Source of the DNA: Helichrysum umbraculigerum | Taxonomy: Eukaryota; Streptophyta; Magnoliopsida; Asterales; Asteraceae | Length of the DNA stretch: 64,000 nucleotides | Reading direction: 5' to 3' | Assembly (NCBI GenBank): GCA_949592205.1 | Contig: CATIUR010000001.1 | Coordinates: 71,839,559 to 71,903,558 of the forward strand | Shown: positions 1 to 13,358 of the stretch, piece after piece | How positions within the stretch are numbered: position 1 is the first letter of the stretch | Layout of the letters: each line of letters starts with the position of its first letter | Program-made: the position numbers and the translations under genes | The notes under the pieces: model-generated | Seen by the model: only the letters and a program-made list of their open reading frames with translations | Database searches by the model: none | Told to the model about the DNA's origin: nothing

Positions 1-7
1 AACCTTT

Positions 8-671
8 ATGGAAATTGATAGGATGTTAACATCTCTCCGTAGTGATTATAACAGAACAAACGAGTTGACATTAAAATCAGAGATAGATCTTTTAATGGAT
101 TTATTAGCCAGCACCGATTATTCGCCTGTTTCACAAACAAAGATAAATCGTTATGTTGCGGCCCTGATTGATGAACTCGAAGATTGGATAGAGAGAAACC
201 CTGTTAAACCTGCCTCAATTTCTTTGGATATTCCATTCTTTGCTGATCTTGCTTCTTATTTAACTAACGAATTGCGAGTTATTTTTCCTGAATCGACTGA
301 GGAAGCTATTGAATCTGCTTTCTTTACAAAAGGAAGAATCTTCTTATCCAGCTAATTCAGTTATTCCAACAGACTAGATTTCCATTTACAGCGCAACAAA
401 CATTTATATCAGGGAACTTTCGCAACTGGTGCACACTACTCACGGAAACCGTGATTCTAACGAAGAAACGGAATTTCTACAAGTCTTAGGAAAATTTCTC
501 TTTGATCTCTGTTATATAGACTAAGGATTCAGGGATGGTATTTCGAACCCAAAGAAGGTAAAACGAGAGTTTAACCATTTCGTTGATGCATTGCTACAAC
601 TCGGACAGGTAGAGAAAGAATTCTTAACTGAATTTGAGCGATACTATATTAATCCTGCCGACTTAATTTAA
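8..671 (+). pseudogene. Decayed retrotransposon ORF, function not recognised
   Basis: An open frame of 115 codons (8-355) begins with ATG and ends at TAA. A second open stretch of 43 codons (540-671) follows in another frame and also ends in TAA, which suggests one ORF broken by a frameshift and stops. The protein is acidic and probably helical. I see no zinc knuckle, protease, RT or integrase motif. About 140 bases after the last stop comes a GGGAGGCACCCC motif. Element B has a close match (GGGAGGCAACCCG near 18013) just after its own ORF, so this ORF may occupy the same place as the 16630-17967 frame, although the two proteins do not look alike. Function is unknown. Confidence 0.35.
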
Positions 672-2491
672 AATGTCATCCTAGCTCTTAGAGGTACGTT
701 TATCTCTTGCCACACCTTATCTTTGTCTAAAGCTTCAAACGTATCCAAAAGTGTCGTCTTGGACACTATCCGGTAAAACAGTAAGTCTGGTATGGACGAG
801 CTTTCGTCTTTAAACAAAGCACTCTTGGGAGGCACCCCAAGCTTATCTAGGATAATTAATATTAGTTAGTATTAGGTTAATTTAATTTATCGTTTTAAAG
901 CTTTCAGTTTAAAAATCAAGAAAACGTCCTTTAAACTTTAAACTCGCACGATTCGCGTAAGTTCGAACTTTTCAGAAAAATTTAACAAAGTTTTAATTTT
1001 AAAATTTTGGTAAATTGATTATGATTTGTTTTAAAAGTTTGAAGTACACAAAAATATTGTTTCGTTTTTAAATAAACTCGTTTAGTTTAAACGCAAAGAA
1101 CTTTTCGCGCGCAATTTATAACACAATTTTAATTCGCGAAAATTTTTTATAAAGATTCGTATTTACTTTTGGTTACTTTATTAAAAAATCTTAAAACCTT
1201 TCAAAAACCAATCTTACGTATTGTATCTTTCGCGTTTTAAATCGAAACGTATTTAAACCAAAAGGAGGGGACTCACTATCAAACAAAGAGTCAAATTTGG
1301 TCAATTTTCTCTCCCCCTTCTTCCCCAAACCGTCGCCCCCCCCCCCCCCCCCCCCCCCTCACCATCACCAAACCCTCATTTTTCCACCATTTTTGATGAT
1401 TTAAAGCTTTAAGTTCTTCATTTTATCATCTCTCTTGCTTACATAACATCATTTTATCACTTGCAAGGTAATTCCTAACTCAAATCTTTAAATTTCATTA
1501 ACTTTTAAAAAGTTAGGGTTTCAACTCTTGATCTATGAAATCCATGGTGAAATCTTGTGTTTTATGGTTCAAAAGTGTTCTTGCATAGTTGCTTAACATG
1601 ATTACATGCTTGATTGAGTAGATTACTTGATAATTTGTAACTTTGATCTTCAAGTGTTGACTTTAAGTGGTCAAAGTTACTTGATTTGTTGACTTTTGAT
1701 AACTAGTAGCTCATTTTGACTTGTTTTGATTAATTCATGCTTAGTATGATTTGATAAACATGATTACATGATTGCTAGTTCATTTTGAATGATCCTTGAA
1801 TTATTGAAAGTTAAAGAAAGCATGTTGTGATTGGAATTAACCAAGTATCATACTTTATTTTAAATCTTCAATTTGAAAATGGTGCTTGAGTTAATTAAAT
1901 CATGGCAAGTTTCTTAGATTTTCAAATAAATCATTAGTTAGCTTTTGGTCCTTGATTATTTTAATTATTCACCACCTTAATAAATAAAGTGTTGAATATT
2001 TTTAATATGACCATCACACGTAAGCTACCGTCATTCATTTATCAAAATCTTTAAATCTTGCAAAATTGTTAAAAGTAACCGAATAAGTTAACACGTGTCT
2101 TTAACCATATGATATTTGCATGAATAAATTAGTTTATGCTCTTTTTGGTTTACTTGATATATTTGAGGTAATTACATGGTTTTTGCAAACCTCATGCTCA
2201 CTTAGATTAAGTTGCCATGAATGAAAGTAAGAATGTTTGCTAGTTGTTTGAAATGACGAGTTCACTTAGATTAAAACGCTAGTATTATTATTACTTTAAT
2301 ACCCTTGGAATAGGTTAGACACTAATGGTTGCGAAAATTGCGGATTGAGGATTGGTTAGGCCTAGGTTTAGTTTAAAATAAATTGCGGATTTATTCATAT
2401 TTTAAAGCCTACATTTCCAATTTTTGTTTAAAATTTGGAAATGTACTTAGCAATTTGTTATAACTTATGCATCTCATTTTCTTGTCAACAG
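672..2491 (+). other. Non-coding leader with predicted intron 1468-2491
   Basis: There is no ORF of note. The stretch is AT-rich, with a 23-base C run at 1336-1358 and a pyrimidine-rich stretch resembling a plant 5' UTR at about 1300-1467. A good splice donor (TTGCAAG|GTAATT at 1467/1468) pairs with an acceptor (TTGTCAACAG ending at 2491) that abuts the ATG at 2492. A spliced subgenomic RNA for the downstream ORF would fit what is known of env-like ORFs in the Athila lineage. The intron is inferred from sequence only. Confidence 0.45.
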
Positions 2492-3343
2492 ATGGATCTA
2501 TCAAACCCTTCGTTGAGGAAGCTTGCTTCATCCCCTGAGAATATGGACGATATTGAGAAATGGATAGGACGATACTTAGGGTCAAATAGAGTCATCATGT
2601 GGCCGGATATGAGGCGCTTGGGTAGGGATGAGTTGGAAGAATTGATTAAGTATGATAAAGATGGCGAGGAACATGTTGCATTTTTCCATCTTTTCTCCAT
2701 TGATGAGGCTATATACCGAGAGGTCGTCACTGAGTTTATGATGACTTACGAGTTCCGAGAGAGATTGGAGATCACTGATAAGAAGATCGCTTTTCGGTAT
2801 CGTGGGAAGAAGTATCGTATGACAGTGGGAGATTTCGGGGTATAACTTGGCCTTTACACACAATCACAGGCCAGTTCTGATTGGTTCACCAGCAGTTTCC
2901 AGTCTATCTCCAGTTTACCGTCACGGGATCACAAGGAGATATGGAGAGGATTGACATGGACGAACTTCAGAATTGGAGTGAAAGCTTCACTCATGACCCT
3001 ACCAGTTCACCACATTCTTCACAAGCTCTTGTGCTGTACTATCTTTGGGAAGAGAGATGATGGACCTGCTACATCAGAGGAGCTCAAGTTCATGGATGCG
3101 ATCATAAGGAAGCAGAACCTGAATGTCGCATACATCATCACGGATAGATTGTGGAAGGAGAAGAGAGAAGATATACGCCACGTATTCATGGGAGCCATTA
3201 TCACGAGATTGTTAGTTGGCATGGGGATTCTCACTGACCGCCACCGTGAGGATTACACCCATCACGCTAGTTCGCAGCCATTTGATCTAGAGTACAGCAA
3301 GTTGATCAGGATGATTGATGAGGGACCTGAGAGACAGTGCTAG
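2492..3343 (+). pseudogene. ATHILA ORF-1-like protein, one in-frame stop
   Basis: One frame of 284 codons runs from ATG at 2492 to TAG at 3341-3343, interrupted only by TAA at 2843-2845; every codon on either side is open. The order of features (a FRYRGKKYRMTVGDFGV segment, then LGLYTQ, then a helical segment around LLCCTIFGKRDDG and a GAIITRLLVGMGI stretch) matches the general layout I know for the plant ATHILA ORF-1 family, found downstream of pol in Athila-type Ty3/gypsy elements. The role of that family is not established. The start was chosen because the ATG directly follows a splice acceptor; the upstream in-frame ATG at 2435 lies in the predicted intron. The stop could be CAA to TAA by a C-to-T change. 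Confidence 0.6.
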
Positions 3344-4634
3344 ACTATATATCTTGTTATAGTCCATTCTAGACTATATATCTTGTTATCTATGTTTCAT
3401 ACCACTGACTTTAGTATTAATTGATTACAGTGATCTCTATCTTGCACTTGGTTGAACTTTTGGGATATTTCTCGACCTATATGGTTGAGCTTTATTATTA
3501 TGTTTATCGTAGTTACTTATTATGTTTGTTTCTTTATTTTAGAATAAGTGATTGGATGTGTGATGAATGAGAAATGAGCCCGCACGAGATGACAAGCGTT
3601 CACAAGAAGAAACCGTGGTGTCAAAAGGAAGATAAACAACACTCACACAACTGCAGACCACAGAACTTACACACATCTCGGAAGAGGAGCTTTAGTCTAT
3701 CTCCTTCTAAAACTCGCACATGCACCGCAAACTCTCCAAAAGATCTAAGTGTGGGATCTCAACCCACACTCCAAGACATCTTAGCAAGAATCGTCTCCAA
3801 ATCTTAAATCACAAAAGTGTAAAATTCACTAATAAGAATTTCCACTTACATTATGGATCGACTCTTAGCTAAGCAAGAATGAGAAGCGCTGTGCACCAGA
3901 TAAAGACATGCGAAGCTGAATCACTCTTAATGAAGATCTTCGAATTCTCAGCTTTCGCCTCTAAATGTTAAATCGTCATCTGGGGAGTTTCTTACCTTTC
4001 ACCTCGTTTTCATAACTTGATTCATTTTGTTCGCTTAGGAATGCAAAGTAATCTATACTCTATCTTAAACTTATCACTAAGTGTGGGATTCCAGCCCAAA
4101 CCAAACACTTGAGAAACATTTTCTATATGTTCAAACTCTAAGTGTGGGATTATATTTTTTAATATAATATCAACTCAAAAGAACATTAGGGACAATGTTC
4201 CTCTAAGTGTGGGATAGCAGGTATAGAATACCTTGAATTAGATGTTTTACATATTTTTATGTCCGAATAGCTTTACTGAGAAAATGTTCCTCAAATTTTC
4301 AAAATTTTCAAAACTTTTTAAACAAAATAATAAAGTATGAGCAAAATCATCCGATTAGCTCTACTATTTTTGAGTTACGATTTCTTTCAAAGAGGAACCA
4401 TTTCTAATATGAGTTAGTTATTCAAGAATATTAGGGAAATTAAGGTAGAAATTTCTTAAATAAGTATTAACAATCTAAGGAGCATGGCTAGGCACATACA
4501 AACCCAAATTTGCAGTGAGGTTTTGAGCCTTAAAAGCATTCATTTTAAATGCTACTTTGTTCATTTCTTGTGTGTGCCGATGCTAGTTTCTCTAAATTAG
4601 AACTTGTTCCTGACATACGTTTCGAGACCACATT
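3344..4634 (+). other. 3' non-coding region of A with repeated TAAGTGTGGGAT motif
   Basis: No convincing gene. It holds four copies of TAAGTGTGGGAT (3746-3757, 4078-4089, 4139-4150, 4204-4215), the same motif that forms the polypurine tract next to the LTR in element B. It is collinear with 19293-20351 of B. It ends with ACATT (4630-4634), the target duplicated on insertion of element L. Confidence 0.6.
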
Positions 4635-6635
4635 TGTAACGCCCCAAATTTTTTTTTTTTTATTTCTTTATATAAAACCATGTATTACACTTTCTTACAT
4701 TACTCCATATAATTTAAATCCCAGGATTTACGTCTCAAAATTTCTTTTAACTTGAAACCAACCTTTATTATCCCATAACTTTAAGCTTAACAAAACCCAT
4801 CATTTTATAAAACATCTTGATCATAATATCATGTCAAACTTATGAAATACAAAATTTGGCGATCTTTACAATTGATAATCAAACGATAATTCAAACGAAT
4901 GAGAAGCTTATCTATCACAAACATTAAGCTCCGTAACCCACTTTAACTCTATGATTTTTGCATCCCATTCCTTATAGTTAATTAAGCCCAATCAATTGAT
5001 ACCTACAAAATTAAACAACTTAACGGAATAAGCATAAGCTTAGTGAATATATAGAAGTTAAATAAATATCACATAAGCACATAATTCCAATAACCATTTC
5101 TCAATTCTTATAACACTTAACACAACCACTTCACTTAATTTATCAAATAAATATACTTGAACACAAATACTTACTTCTATTACTTCAACAATATTAAGGA
5201 TCCTTAATTACTTCCACAAAGTTAATCACAAGGATTAACTACTTCCACAAGCTAACTACTTAGAGTTAACTACTTCCACAAGTGATACCAATGCCATTCC
5301 TTGGCTAAAATCAAGCAAATGACATGGCAATCACTACTTCAACCTTTCCTCCATACTTACTTAGTAAGTCATGGAGACACTTTAACAATAACTTTAAATC
5401 TTTAACATATTAGTCTATCTTTATAACACATAATGGAACAACAACAATTTATGTATATATCTCACAAAATTCTTCACTAAAGCTTAAGCCACATACTTTC
5501 TTTAACACTTACCAACAATCAATTAAACAACCAATCACATGCTAGATTAAACACTTAATCATTCAATATAGACAATTAAACTTTAACTTAATAATAACAC
5601 AACCAACACTTCAACCGGTTATAAAATTCCTTTACTTGAAATATATAACCGTTATTTATTTAAAATCTATATACTCACCTCGAATCTTAAGGCCATAACA
5701 TGATTAAACACTTGAATGTGAATTCCACCATCTTGAACACCTATTAAACAACATATACATATAACAACACACTTAGCAACTTATAGTATTCAAACTTAAC
5801 TAATCATCTTTATCTTTATTTTACTTGAATTATCACTTCAATCATGATTTACCATCATAATACTTTCATACTTACTATTTAAATTAAATTAACACTAAAT
5901 TCAAATCTTTAAACAAAACACCACTTTCACTAATTATGAACATAATCACAATTCACAACTTATAGTTTGTAATAATGTTAAATTACTTTCTTTAAGTTTT
6001 CTTAACAATAACTTAACCTAAATTATCTTTAAATTTCACTTTACAACTCCTCATGAACAATAAAAACATAAGGAACTCTTTCTCATATTAGGGTTCTTTA
6101 CTTCTAACATGTAATTAGGTTAAGTATCATCATTAGAAAGCTCAATCAATATCAATTTAACTTATACAAACCTTAATTTCGGATTATAATTCTTTAATTT
6201 CTTAAAACTCATGAAACCCCACAAAACTTCAAAACCCTAGATTAAAAACTTGAAGAAATCACTTACATATGCTTAGAGATGATTGAAAGAAGATGAATTC
6301 GAATTATTGAAGCTTGAATCAAGGTTTTGAAACTGATTTTGGGTTTGGATTTAACTCCCTGCGTTTTTCATCATACATACGTACGTATGTTTATGCTTTT
6401 CTGAGTTTGTAATAATAGAATACAGTAGAAGGATACAGAACTTGAGTTTTATACTGCAACTTTCTCTTTAACCCCTCATCTTTTAATACTTGACATATTT
6501 AGTCCCTCCATTAACTAGTCAATTAAATGACAAGTCCTATGAACATAAAAGACGTTACATTGTTAGTCCTTCTAACTGAAATAGCTAAAATATCATAATT
6601 TAAAGTTATGAACTTATAAAATTTGGGGTGTTACA
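4635..6635 (-). repeat. Element L, left LTR (3' LTR in element sense)
   Basis: Begins TGTAACGCCCCAAATTTT and ends AAAATTTGGGGTGTTACA, so the LTR termini match as inverted repeats over 17 of 18 bases, much longer than usual. In element sense it contains plant-like splice signals: a donor at 6266 (CATAT|GTAAGTG), an acceptor ending at 5741 (TTTAATAG), then a short exon and a second donor at 5678 (TTCGAG|GTGAGT). It also holds the palindrome ACATACGTACGTATGT near 6375. Confidence 0.95.
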
Positions 6636-6649
6636 ACTCTCCCCCACTT
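6636..6649 (-). promoter_or_regulatory. Polypurine tract of element L
   Basis: On the minus strand AAGTGGGGGAGAGT directly precedes the 3' LTR. This is the expected site for priming plus-strand DNA synthesis, and it fixes the element's orientation together with the primer site at the other end. Confidence 0.85.
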
Positions 6650-6899
6650 GTCTCATTCGTGTCCTCACGAATGTCAATTATCTCTGTTTACTTTTAACAT
6701 TCCTTACTTAGTTTCAATTATGACTATATTATACTTTCATATTTAAACTTTTCATAATCACTTTATCTTTGTAGATATTTTCTGATCATAATGATAGCCA
6801 TATTTGCATTTTAATTTATCATCTTAATAATTTATATTATTACTTTATCAGGTTAACTTACCACATTACTTTTCAATAATTGTTCAACTATTCACATTG

Positions 6900-7860
6900 T
6901 ACATACTTTTAACAATATAAGCACTTGCTCTAGCTTATCTACTTTATGCATTTTAACGTAATGCACTAACCTTCAATATATACATGAATATAAATAACTT
7001 ATGCATATAATCTTATCAACATAGTCACACATAATGTACATACTCCTTAGACAGCTTATACAAGTAGCTTTATCAACACAAGCACATAAAATGTACATAT
7101 TTCTTGAGCAACTTGTACTTAATCTTATCAACATAAGCACATAATCGTGCAATTGTTTCTTTAACTTGAATACGTATAATGTACCTTTACTTTATCCAAT
7201 AAGCACATAACACGTGCTCTTAATCTTTCAATTCTATTAGCACAAGTGCACATCATGCACTAAATGCAACTTTCACAACTGCTTCGTTACACTAATTCAG
7301 TTTTACTATAACAACAGATATACACAACATACTTTACACAACTTAAGCAATGTATACACATAAACATGTATCTTCAATTCTTTCCCAATGCACATATAAA
7401 ATGTGCAATTCATTTAACTTTACTGGTGCCCATACAATGTGCACTTATCTTATCCTTTAATCAAATGACCACTTATATGTTTTATTTTATAACTTAAACA
7501 TCTTGAATCATATAATTACTTAAAACAATTTGTTTAATCTGAAACTAGCAACATGCTAGGGTCTTTACACATTGACATTGAAAATCAACTTACACATATC
7601 AGAAATAATCATTTCATCTTAAATTCTAAGTAGCAGAAATGCTATCATTTACTTATTAACTGAACTAGCATTAAGCTAGAAATTCTTTACATTTGCAACT
7701 AGTATCATAATATTATAGTTATAACCATAACATCAATTTAATTTCATGAAACTTTGCACATACTTGTAACTTAGATTCACATAACTTTAATTCATTGGTT
7801 TCACTCACATGGTGAATTTACTTAACTTTAAACGCAAACTGCGTTACTTTCACCTTCCAT
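6900..7860. repeat. Micro-hairpin array in element L
   Basis: A run of short units, each an imperfect palindrome with 4-7 base arms whose sequence differs from unit to unit. Examples are AGCACATAACACGTGCT (near 7201), AGTGCACATCATGCACT (near 7244), GCACATATAAAATGTGCA (near 7391), CTAGCAACATGCTAG (near 7545), CTAGCATTAAGCTAG (near 7664) and AACGCAAACTGCGTT (near 7830). Similar arrays occur in elements C and D. Confidence 0.6.
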
Positions 7861-9089
7861 TCATATTTTAACTTTTCACTATTTACACTTAATTGTTTTA
7901 CATTATCACTAACTTCCTAATATGTAAATACTTATACATACTTTTAACAGTCAATTTTAGCAACTTTATTCATTCATTGTTTTACCCATGTACCCCTAAT
8001 CAAAGCTAATCATCATCATTCTCAGTATATATTTAGCAATCATGAATCACCCATGTGTCTTAATACAATAAAACCACGTTGGCCAGGCGTCATTTTATTA
8101 TATCAGTCTCACACTTCTATTCATTACTGTCAAATATATACTGATTCAAATGTGATTAAACTTTAATTTCACACAATCAACCCATAAAACTATAATTATC
8201 ACAACTTTAACACATTTATTCACACAATTTCTTAACACAACAACTAACATAAGTCAATACATGTTATTAATAACATAAACTTCAAATAATGCTTTAAATA
8301 GGGAATAGATATTTCTTTTATTACATAAATTCACTTACTTTCTTCACTTTACACATATCATGATACAATAATATATGAACTTCACAAAACTTTATAAGTC
8401 CCTTGTACATCTACAACCCAAGCTATGAAATTATTCATCACTTTAATATTTAAACACATTTCATAACGTCTTAATACAAGTACATGTATAAAACTTACTT
8501 TCACATTCATCTCGTACCATGAAGTATAAGAGTACTCATAAAGTCAAATAAGTTCATTTAGACAATTGATACCATATAAACACTTAACATCTCTTCCGAG
8601 ATTTTCATCTTACTTTTAGCAATTTCATTATACTTCAAGTAATTCACATAATCCAATAAGTAAAATTAACCAACAATAATGGTTGGCAACAATTAACCAG
8701 TACGACGTAGTAAACAGCTTAAGAATAATTCATACCCGATAAGAATATGTAGAACCTTTTAGAACAAGGTCTAATATTATATTTAGCCACCGGAATGCTC
8801 TATGGGCTCAAAGAAATAAAATCCCAATACAAAACGTAAGTCAAAAGTCCGAAATAAGGTCCGAAAAACAGTAAAACGCGATTTTCGAGCGCCAAACGAC
8901 CCCGAACTGCCCAAAACTGCCAGGGCTCATGGCAAAGCGATGAGCTTTGACCGTTGGCCCGTTTTTGAGTAGACATGTAAATTTCATCTTAATCAGACAC
9001 CGAAATTTCATAACGGAAATTTTACGTCAAACGTACCTACGAACGTCGAAAAACTTAAAAAAATTTATTTTTCACAGAAAAGAGTCACA

Positions 9090-9287
9090 AGCCGCCAGCT
9101 ATAGGGTCAAGCCGCCGGCTTCAGACCCCAAGCCGCCGGGTCCATGCTTCAGCCGCCGGGTGAATTAGATTTTACACAAACAGAAACATTTTACCGTAAT
9201 TGGGCTGGAGTAGCCGCCGGTTTGGGGCCTCCAGCCGCCGGCTTAGATAGTGGAGCCGCCGGCTCAGTGATAGAAGCAGCCGGCTTC
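9090..9287. repeat. GC-rich GCCGCCGGC repeat cluster in element L
   Basis: About eight copies of AGCCGCCGGCT or one-base variants (near 9091, 9110, 9131, 9151, 9211, 9232, 9254 and 9277), spaced 20-60 bases apart in otherwise AT-rich DNA. The core GCCGGC is palindromic. Short reading frames crossing it look like by-products of the base composition. Confidence 0.7.
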
Positions 9288-10267
9288 TGCTCTGTACAAC
9301 AGACCCTGCACCAGCAAATCTTAATACAAATTTTTGAAATTCAAATGCGCATATCTCACAAACCGTAACGAGTTAGGGTCTGAAATTTTGCAGGCACCTT
9401 CATATAATCAAAATGCAACTTTCCATTTTGACACTTTTTCAATTTACACATTTTACAAGAAAACCGACATATAACCAATTTTAGGCCATTTTCAACCATT
9501 TTGGTTGACACGCCATATTCCAAATGGCTAAGTTTCTGACTTCAACCCTTTAACAACATGTTCCTATATACATTTGTGACATGTGGGCATATTAATCACT
9601 TTCATATACTCGTTCTATTATGTTTTAACTAGTCGACCCGTTTGGGGGTCCAATTGGACACTTTCACCAATTTCAATCATTTTGACTACCACAACACTTT
9701 CAACACACTTTGCTACTTTTTTTTTTTTTTTTTTTTAACTTAAAGTCACTTTAACATTCGTTATATACGAACCACCACTCGTTTAACCATAAAACTATCA
9801 AGTGACCCATTTGGGCACTTTAACAACCCATTTGGGTTTCAACCCCTATAACTACCATTCCATCACCCATTTCACATTACATTGACTATTATAAGTCAAA
9901 CTAACCCACTTTCACTATTTGTGTCCTATTATACCCTCAAAACACCAATCTCACATAAAATTCATTATGTTTCAACCAATTACAACAAGTTTTAAATTTT
10001 TACTTCTTTTACAATCTTGTCAACGCATATTAAGACTCGTTGACCACTTTGACTTTCTACTTTACCACTTTTACACATAATCATCAAATAATTTCCTTAC
10101 TTAGTAAGTCAAATACTTACTACTTAACAATTAGATACTTCATACTTTAACCACATAGCATTTCAATTAATGTATAACTTACCACTTAAACTCTTACAAT
10201 TTAAGCAATTCAACTAGTTTAAGTCTAGGCAATCCTATCATGGATCACCTAATTCCCTTAAACTATC

Positions 10268-10279
10268 GCTCTGATACCA
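10268..10279 (-). promoter_or_regulatory. Primer-binding site (initiator tRNA-Met), element L
   Basis: The minus strand reads TGGTATCAGAGC, the usual plant complement to the 3' end of initiator tRNA-Met, three bases from the right LTR. Confidence 0.9.
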
Positions 10280-10282
10280 ACT

Positions 10283-12285
10283 TGTAACGCCCCAAATTTT
10301 TTATTTTTTTTTATTTCTTTATATAAAACCATGTATTACACTTTCTTACATTACTCCATATAATTTAAATCCCAGGATTTACGTCTCAAAATTTCTTTTA
10401 ACTTGAAACCAACCTTTATTATCCCATAACTTTAAGCTTAACAAAACCCATCATTTTATAAAACATCTTGATCATAATATCATGTCAAACTTATGAAATA
10501 CAAAATTTGGCGATCTTTACAATTGATAATCAAACGATAATTCAAACGAATGAGAAGCTTATCTATCACAAACATTAAGCTCCGTAACCCACTTTAACTC
10601 TATGATTTTTGCATCCCATTCCTTATAGTTAATTAAGCCCAATCAATTGATACCTACAAAATTAAACAACTTAACGGAATAAGCATAAGCTTAGTGAATA
10701 TATAGAAGTTAAATAAATATCACATAAGCACATAATTCCAATAACCATTTCTCAATTCTTATAACACTTAACACAACCACTTCACTTAATTTATCAAATA
10801 AATATACTTGAACACAAATACTTACTTCTATTACTTCAACAATATTAAGGATCCTTAATTACTTCTACAAAGTTAATCACAAGGATTAACTACTTCCACA
10901 AGCTAACTACTTAGAGTTAACTACTTCCACAAGTGATACCAATGCCATTCCTTGGCTAAAATCAAGCAAATGACATGGCAATCACTACTTCAACCTTTCC
11001 TCCATACTTACTTAGTAAGTCATGGAGACACTTTAACAATAACTTTAAATCTTTAACATATTAGTCTATCTTTATAACACATAATGGAACAACAACAATT
11101 TATGTATATATCTCACAAAATTCTTCACTAAAGCTTAAGCCACATACTTTCTTTAACACTTACCAACAATCAATTAAACAACCAATCACATGCTAGATTA
11201 AACACTTAATCATTCAATATAGACAATTAAACTTTAACTTAATAATAACACAACCAACACTTCAACCGGTTATAAAATTCCTTTACTTGAAATATATAAC
11301 CGTTATTTATTTAAAATCTATATACTCACCTCGAATCTTAAGGCCATAACATGATTAAACACTTGAATGTGAATTCCACCATCTTGAACACCTATTAAAC
11401 AACATATACATATAACAACACACTTAGCAACTTATAGTATTCAAACTTAACTAATCATCTTTATCTTTATTTTACTTGAATTATCACTTCAATCATGATT
11501 TACCATCATAATACTTTCATACTTACTATTTAAATTAAATTAACACTAAATTCAAATCTTTAAACAAAACACCACTTTCACTAATTATGAACATAATCAC
11601 AATTCACAACTTATAGTTTGTAATAATGTTAAATTACTTTCTTTAAGTTTTCTTAACAATAACTTAACCTAAATTATCTTTAAATTTCACTTTACAACTC
11701 CTCATGAACAATAAAAACATAAGGAACTCTTTCTCATATTAGGGTTCTTTACTTCTAACATGTAATTAGGTTAAGTATCATCATTAGAAAGCTCAATCAA
11801 TATCAATTTAATTTATACAAACCCTAATTTCGGATTATAATTCTTTAATTTCTTAAAACTCATGAAACCCCACAAAACTTCAAAACCCTAGATTAAAAAC
11901 TTGAAGAAATCACTTACATATGCTTAGAGATGATTGAAAGAAGATGAATTCGAATTATTGAAGCTTGAATCAAGGTTTTGAAACTGATTTTGGGTTTGGA
12001 TTTAACTCCCTGCGTTTTTCATCATACATACGTACGTATGTTTATGCTTTTCTGAGTTTGTAATAATAGAATACAGTAGAAGGATACAGAACTTGAGTTT
12101 TATACTGCAACTTTCTCTTTAACCCCTCATCTTTTAATACTTGACATATTTAGTCCCTCCATTAACTAGTCAATTAAATGACAAGTCCTATGAACATAAA
12201 AGCGTTACATTGTTAGTCCTTCTAACTAAAATAGCTAAAATATCATAATTTAAAGTTATGAACTTATAAAATTTGGGGTGTTACA
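10283..12285 (-). repeat. Element L, right LTR (5' LTR in element sense)
   Basis: A near-identical copy of 4635-6635. Differences I noted are a different poly-T/A layout near the left end, a C/T change near 10865, two changes near 11811-11822, a one-base deletion near 12203 and a G/A change near 12228. In element sense it would drive transcription leftward. Confidence 0.95.
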
Positions 12286-12290
12286 ACATT

Positions 12291-13358
12291 GGAGAGTACC
12301 GTACGCAGTATAGGTGCAATTAGATGATCTCGACATTCCTTAGGATTTAACCCATTCTTACATACCTTTTCAAGCCCAAAACCCTTTCGATACTCATTTT
12401 TAGTATCGATGATCCGCTTAGAAAACCCTGTTGAGCCTAAGCCTTTCGTTTCTTCAAAACCCTATATCTTTAACAACTCTTCCCAAATTCCCAACAACTT
12501 ATCTTGGAATTTCTAAGGTTATGAAAAACATCTTGAAGAATCTCTTTCTGAATTGATCTACTCCTCCGTGTTTACCAAAATTAGAAAATCAAGAGTGCGA
12601 AAAATTGGCACCAGAAGAAAAGACTCGAAGAAGTCCGTGATAAGAAAGAAGAGATTTCTAAAAGAAAAACAAAAAAATATCCTTGGAAGTTCTCTAGCAA
12701 AGAAGTTCTGAAGAAAGAAAAGAAAAGAAAAAGCAGAAAAATAAAGAAAAGAAAAAGAAAAGAAAATAAAGCTAAGTGCTTCAGAGTATCAATCTTTCAA
12801 AGAAAGATCCAATGAAATACGAGAAGCTATCTTCTCCGTTCTACATTAAGTTTTTCATGATTCTTAGAATGCCTAAGATAAGCAACCCCTTAAAACCAAA
12901 AATCACCACTATCCATACCCCTTAACCCTTACAAGCATTACAACCCACTCGAATGTCTTGGGATAATTAGCGCCGTCCTCTTCCTAAGTGGTGGAGATCC
13001 GATTCTCGACCAAGCTTATGATGATGAGTGCTGCATGACTAGCTATTTGAGCGATTTCGATTGTGCTAGATTGATAGGAAACCCGATACACTCTGAGTGA
13101 ATTGAGTGACCACTGTTAGTGAGATCGCCTAGTCATGTATACTCCAAGATCACGAGATTTGGAAAGTATGCCTGGGAAAGTCTATACTTATTTCTGAAAG
13201 GATCATCTTAGCTTTCCCTATATTCTCTAAATAATTTCCCATATGACAAAGTGGTAACTTTTTGGAAGTGCTCTAACTCGCATAAAATTTATAAAATGTT
13301 TTCACGGGACACAACTGAATGTTGCTTGAGGACAAGCAACGCTTAAGTGCGGGATACT
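12291..13358 (+). other. 3' non-coding region of A, continued
   Basis: Continues element A after L and is collinear with 20352-21422 of B. The lysine-rich frame found in B at 20470-20877 is broken here by a stop and indels, starting from the matching ATG near 12409. It ends in TTAAGTGCGGGATAC, a polypurine-like tract one base off the motif in B, next to the LTR at 13359. Confidence 0.7.

Larger units (their letters stand above)
6650..10267 (-). other. Internal non-coding region of element L
   Basis: About 3.6 kb of AT-rich DNA without an ORF that resembles any retrotransposon protein. It contains a micro-hairpin array (about 6900-7860), a GC-rich GCCGCCGG array (about 9090-9287) and a T run at 9717-9736. 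The bases just before the polypurine tract read like the last codons of a pol gene ending in the LTR's own TGTAA, a possible remnant of an autonomous ancestor. Confidence 0.8.
4635..12285 (-). mobile_element. Element L: non-coding LARD-type LTR retrotransposon
   Basis: This is a complete 7651-bp element flanked by the 5-bp duplication ACATT (4630-4634 and 12286-12290). The uninterrupted site is seen in element B at 20347-20351. LTRs of 2001 and 2003 bp enclose 3647 bp. The minus-strand orientation is set by the initiator tRNA-Met primer site beside the right LTR and the polypurine tract beside the left LTR. No gag, protease, RT or integrase frame exists on either strand, so movement would need proteins from another element. 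The two LTRs differ by only a handful of substitutions and two small indels that I could find, which implies a recent insertion. Size and lack of coding match the class called LARD. Confidence 0.93.

Noticed and set aside
8947..9368. Two overlapping short frames over the GC-rich cluster
   Set aside because: Open only because of the GCC/GGC composition; Pro/Ala-rich output, wrong strand for element L.
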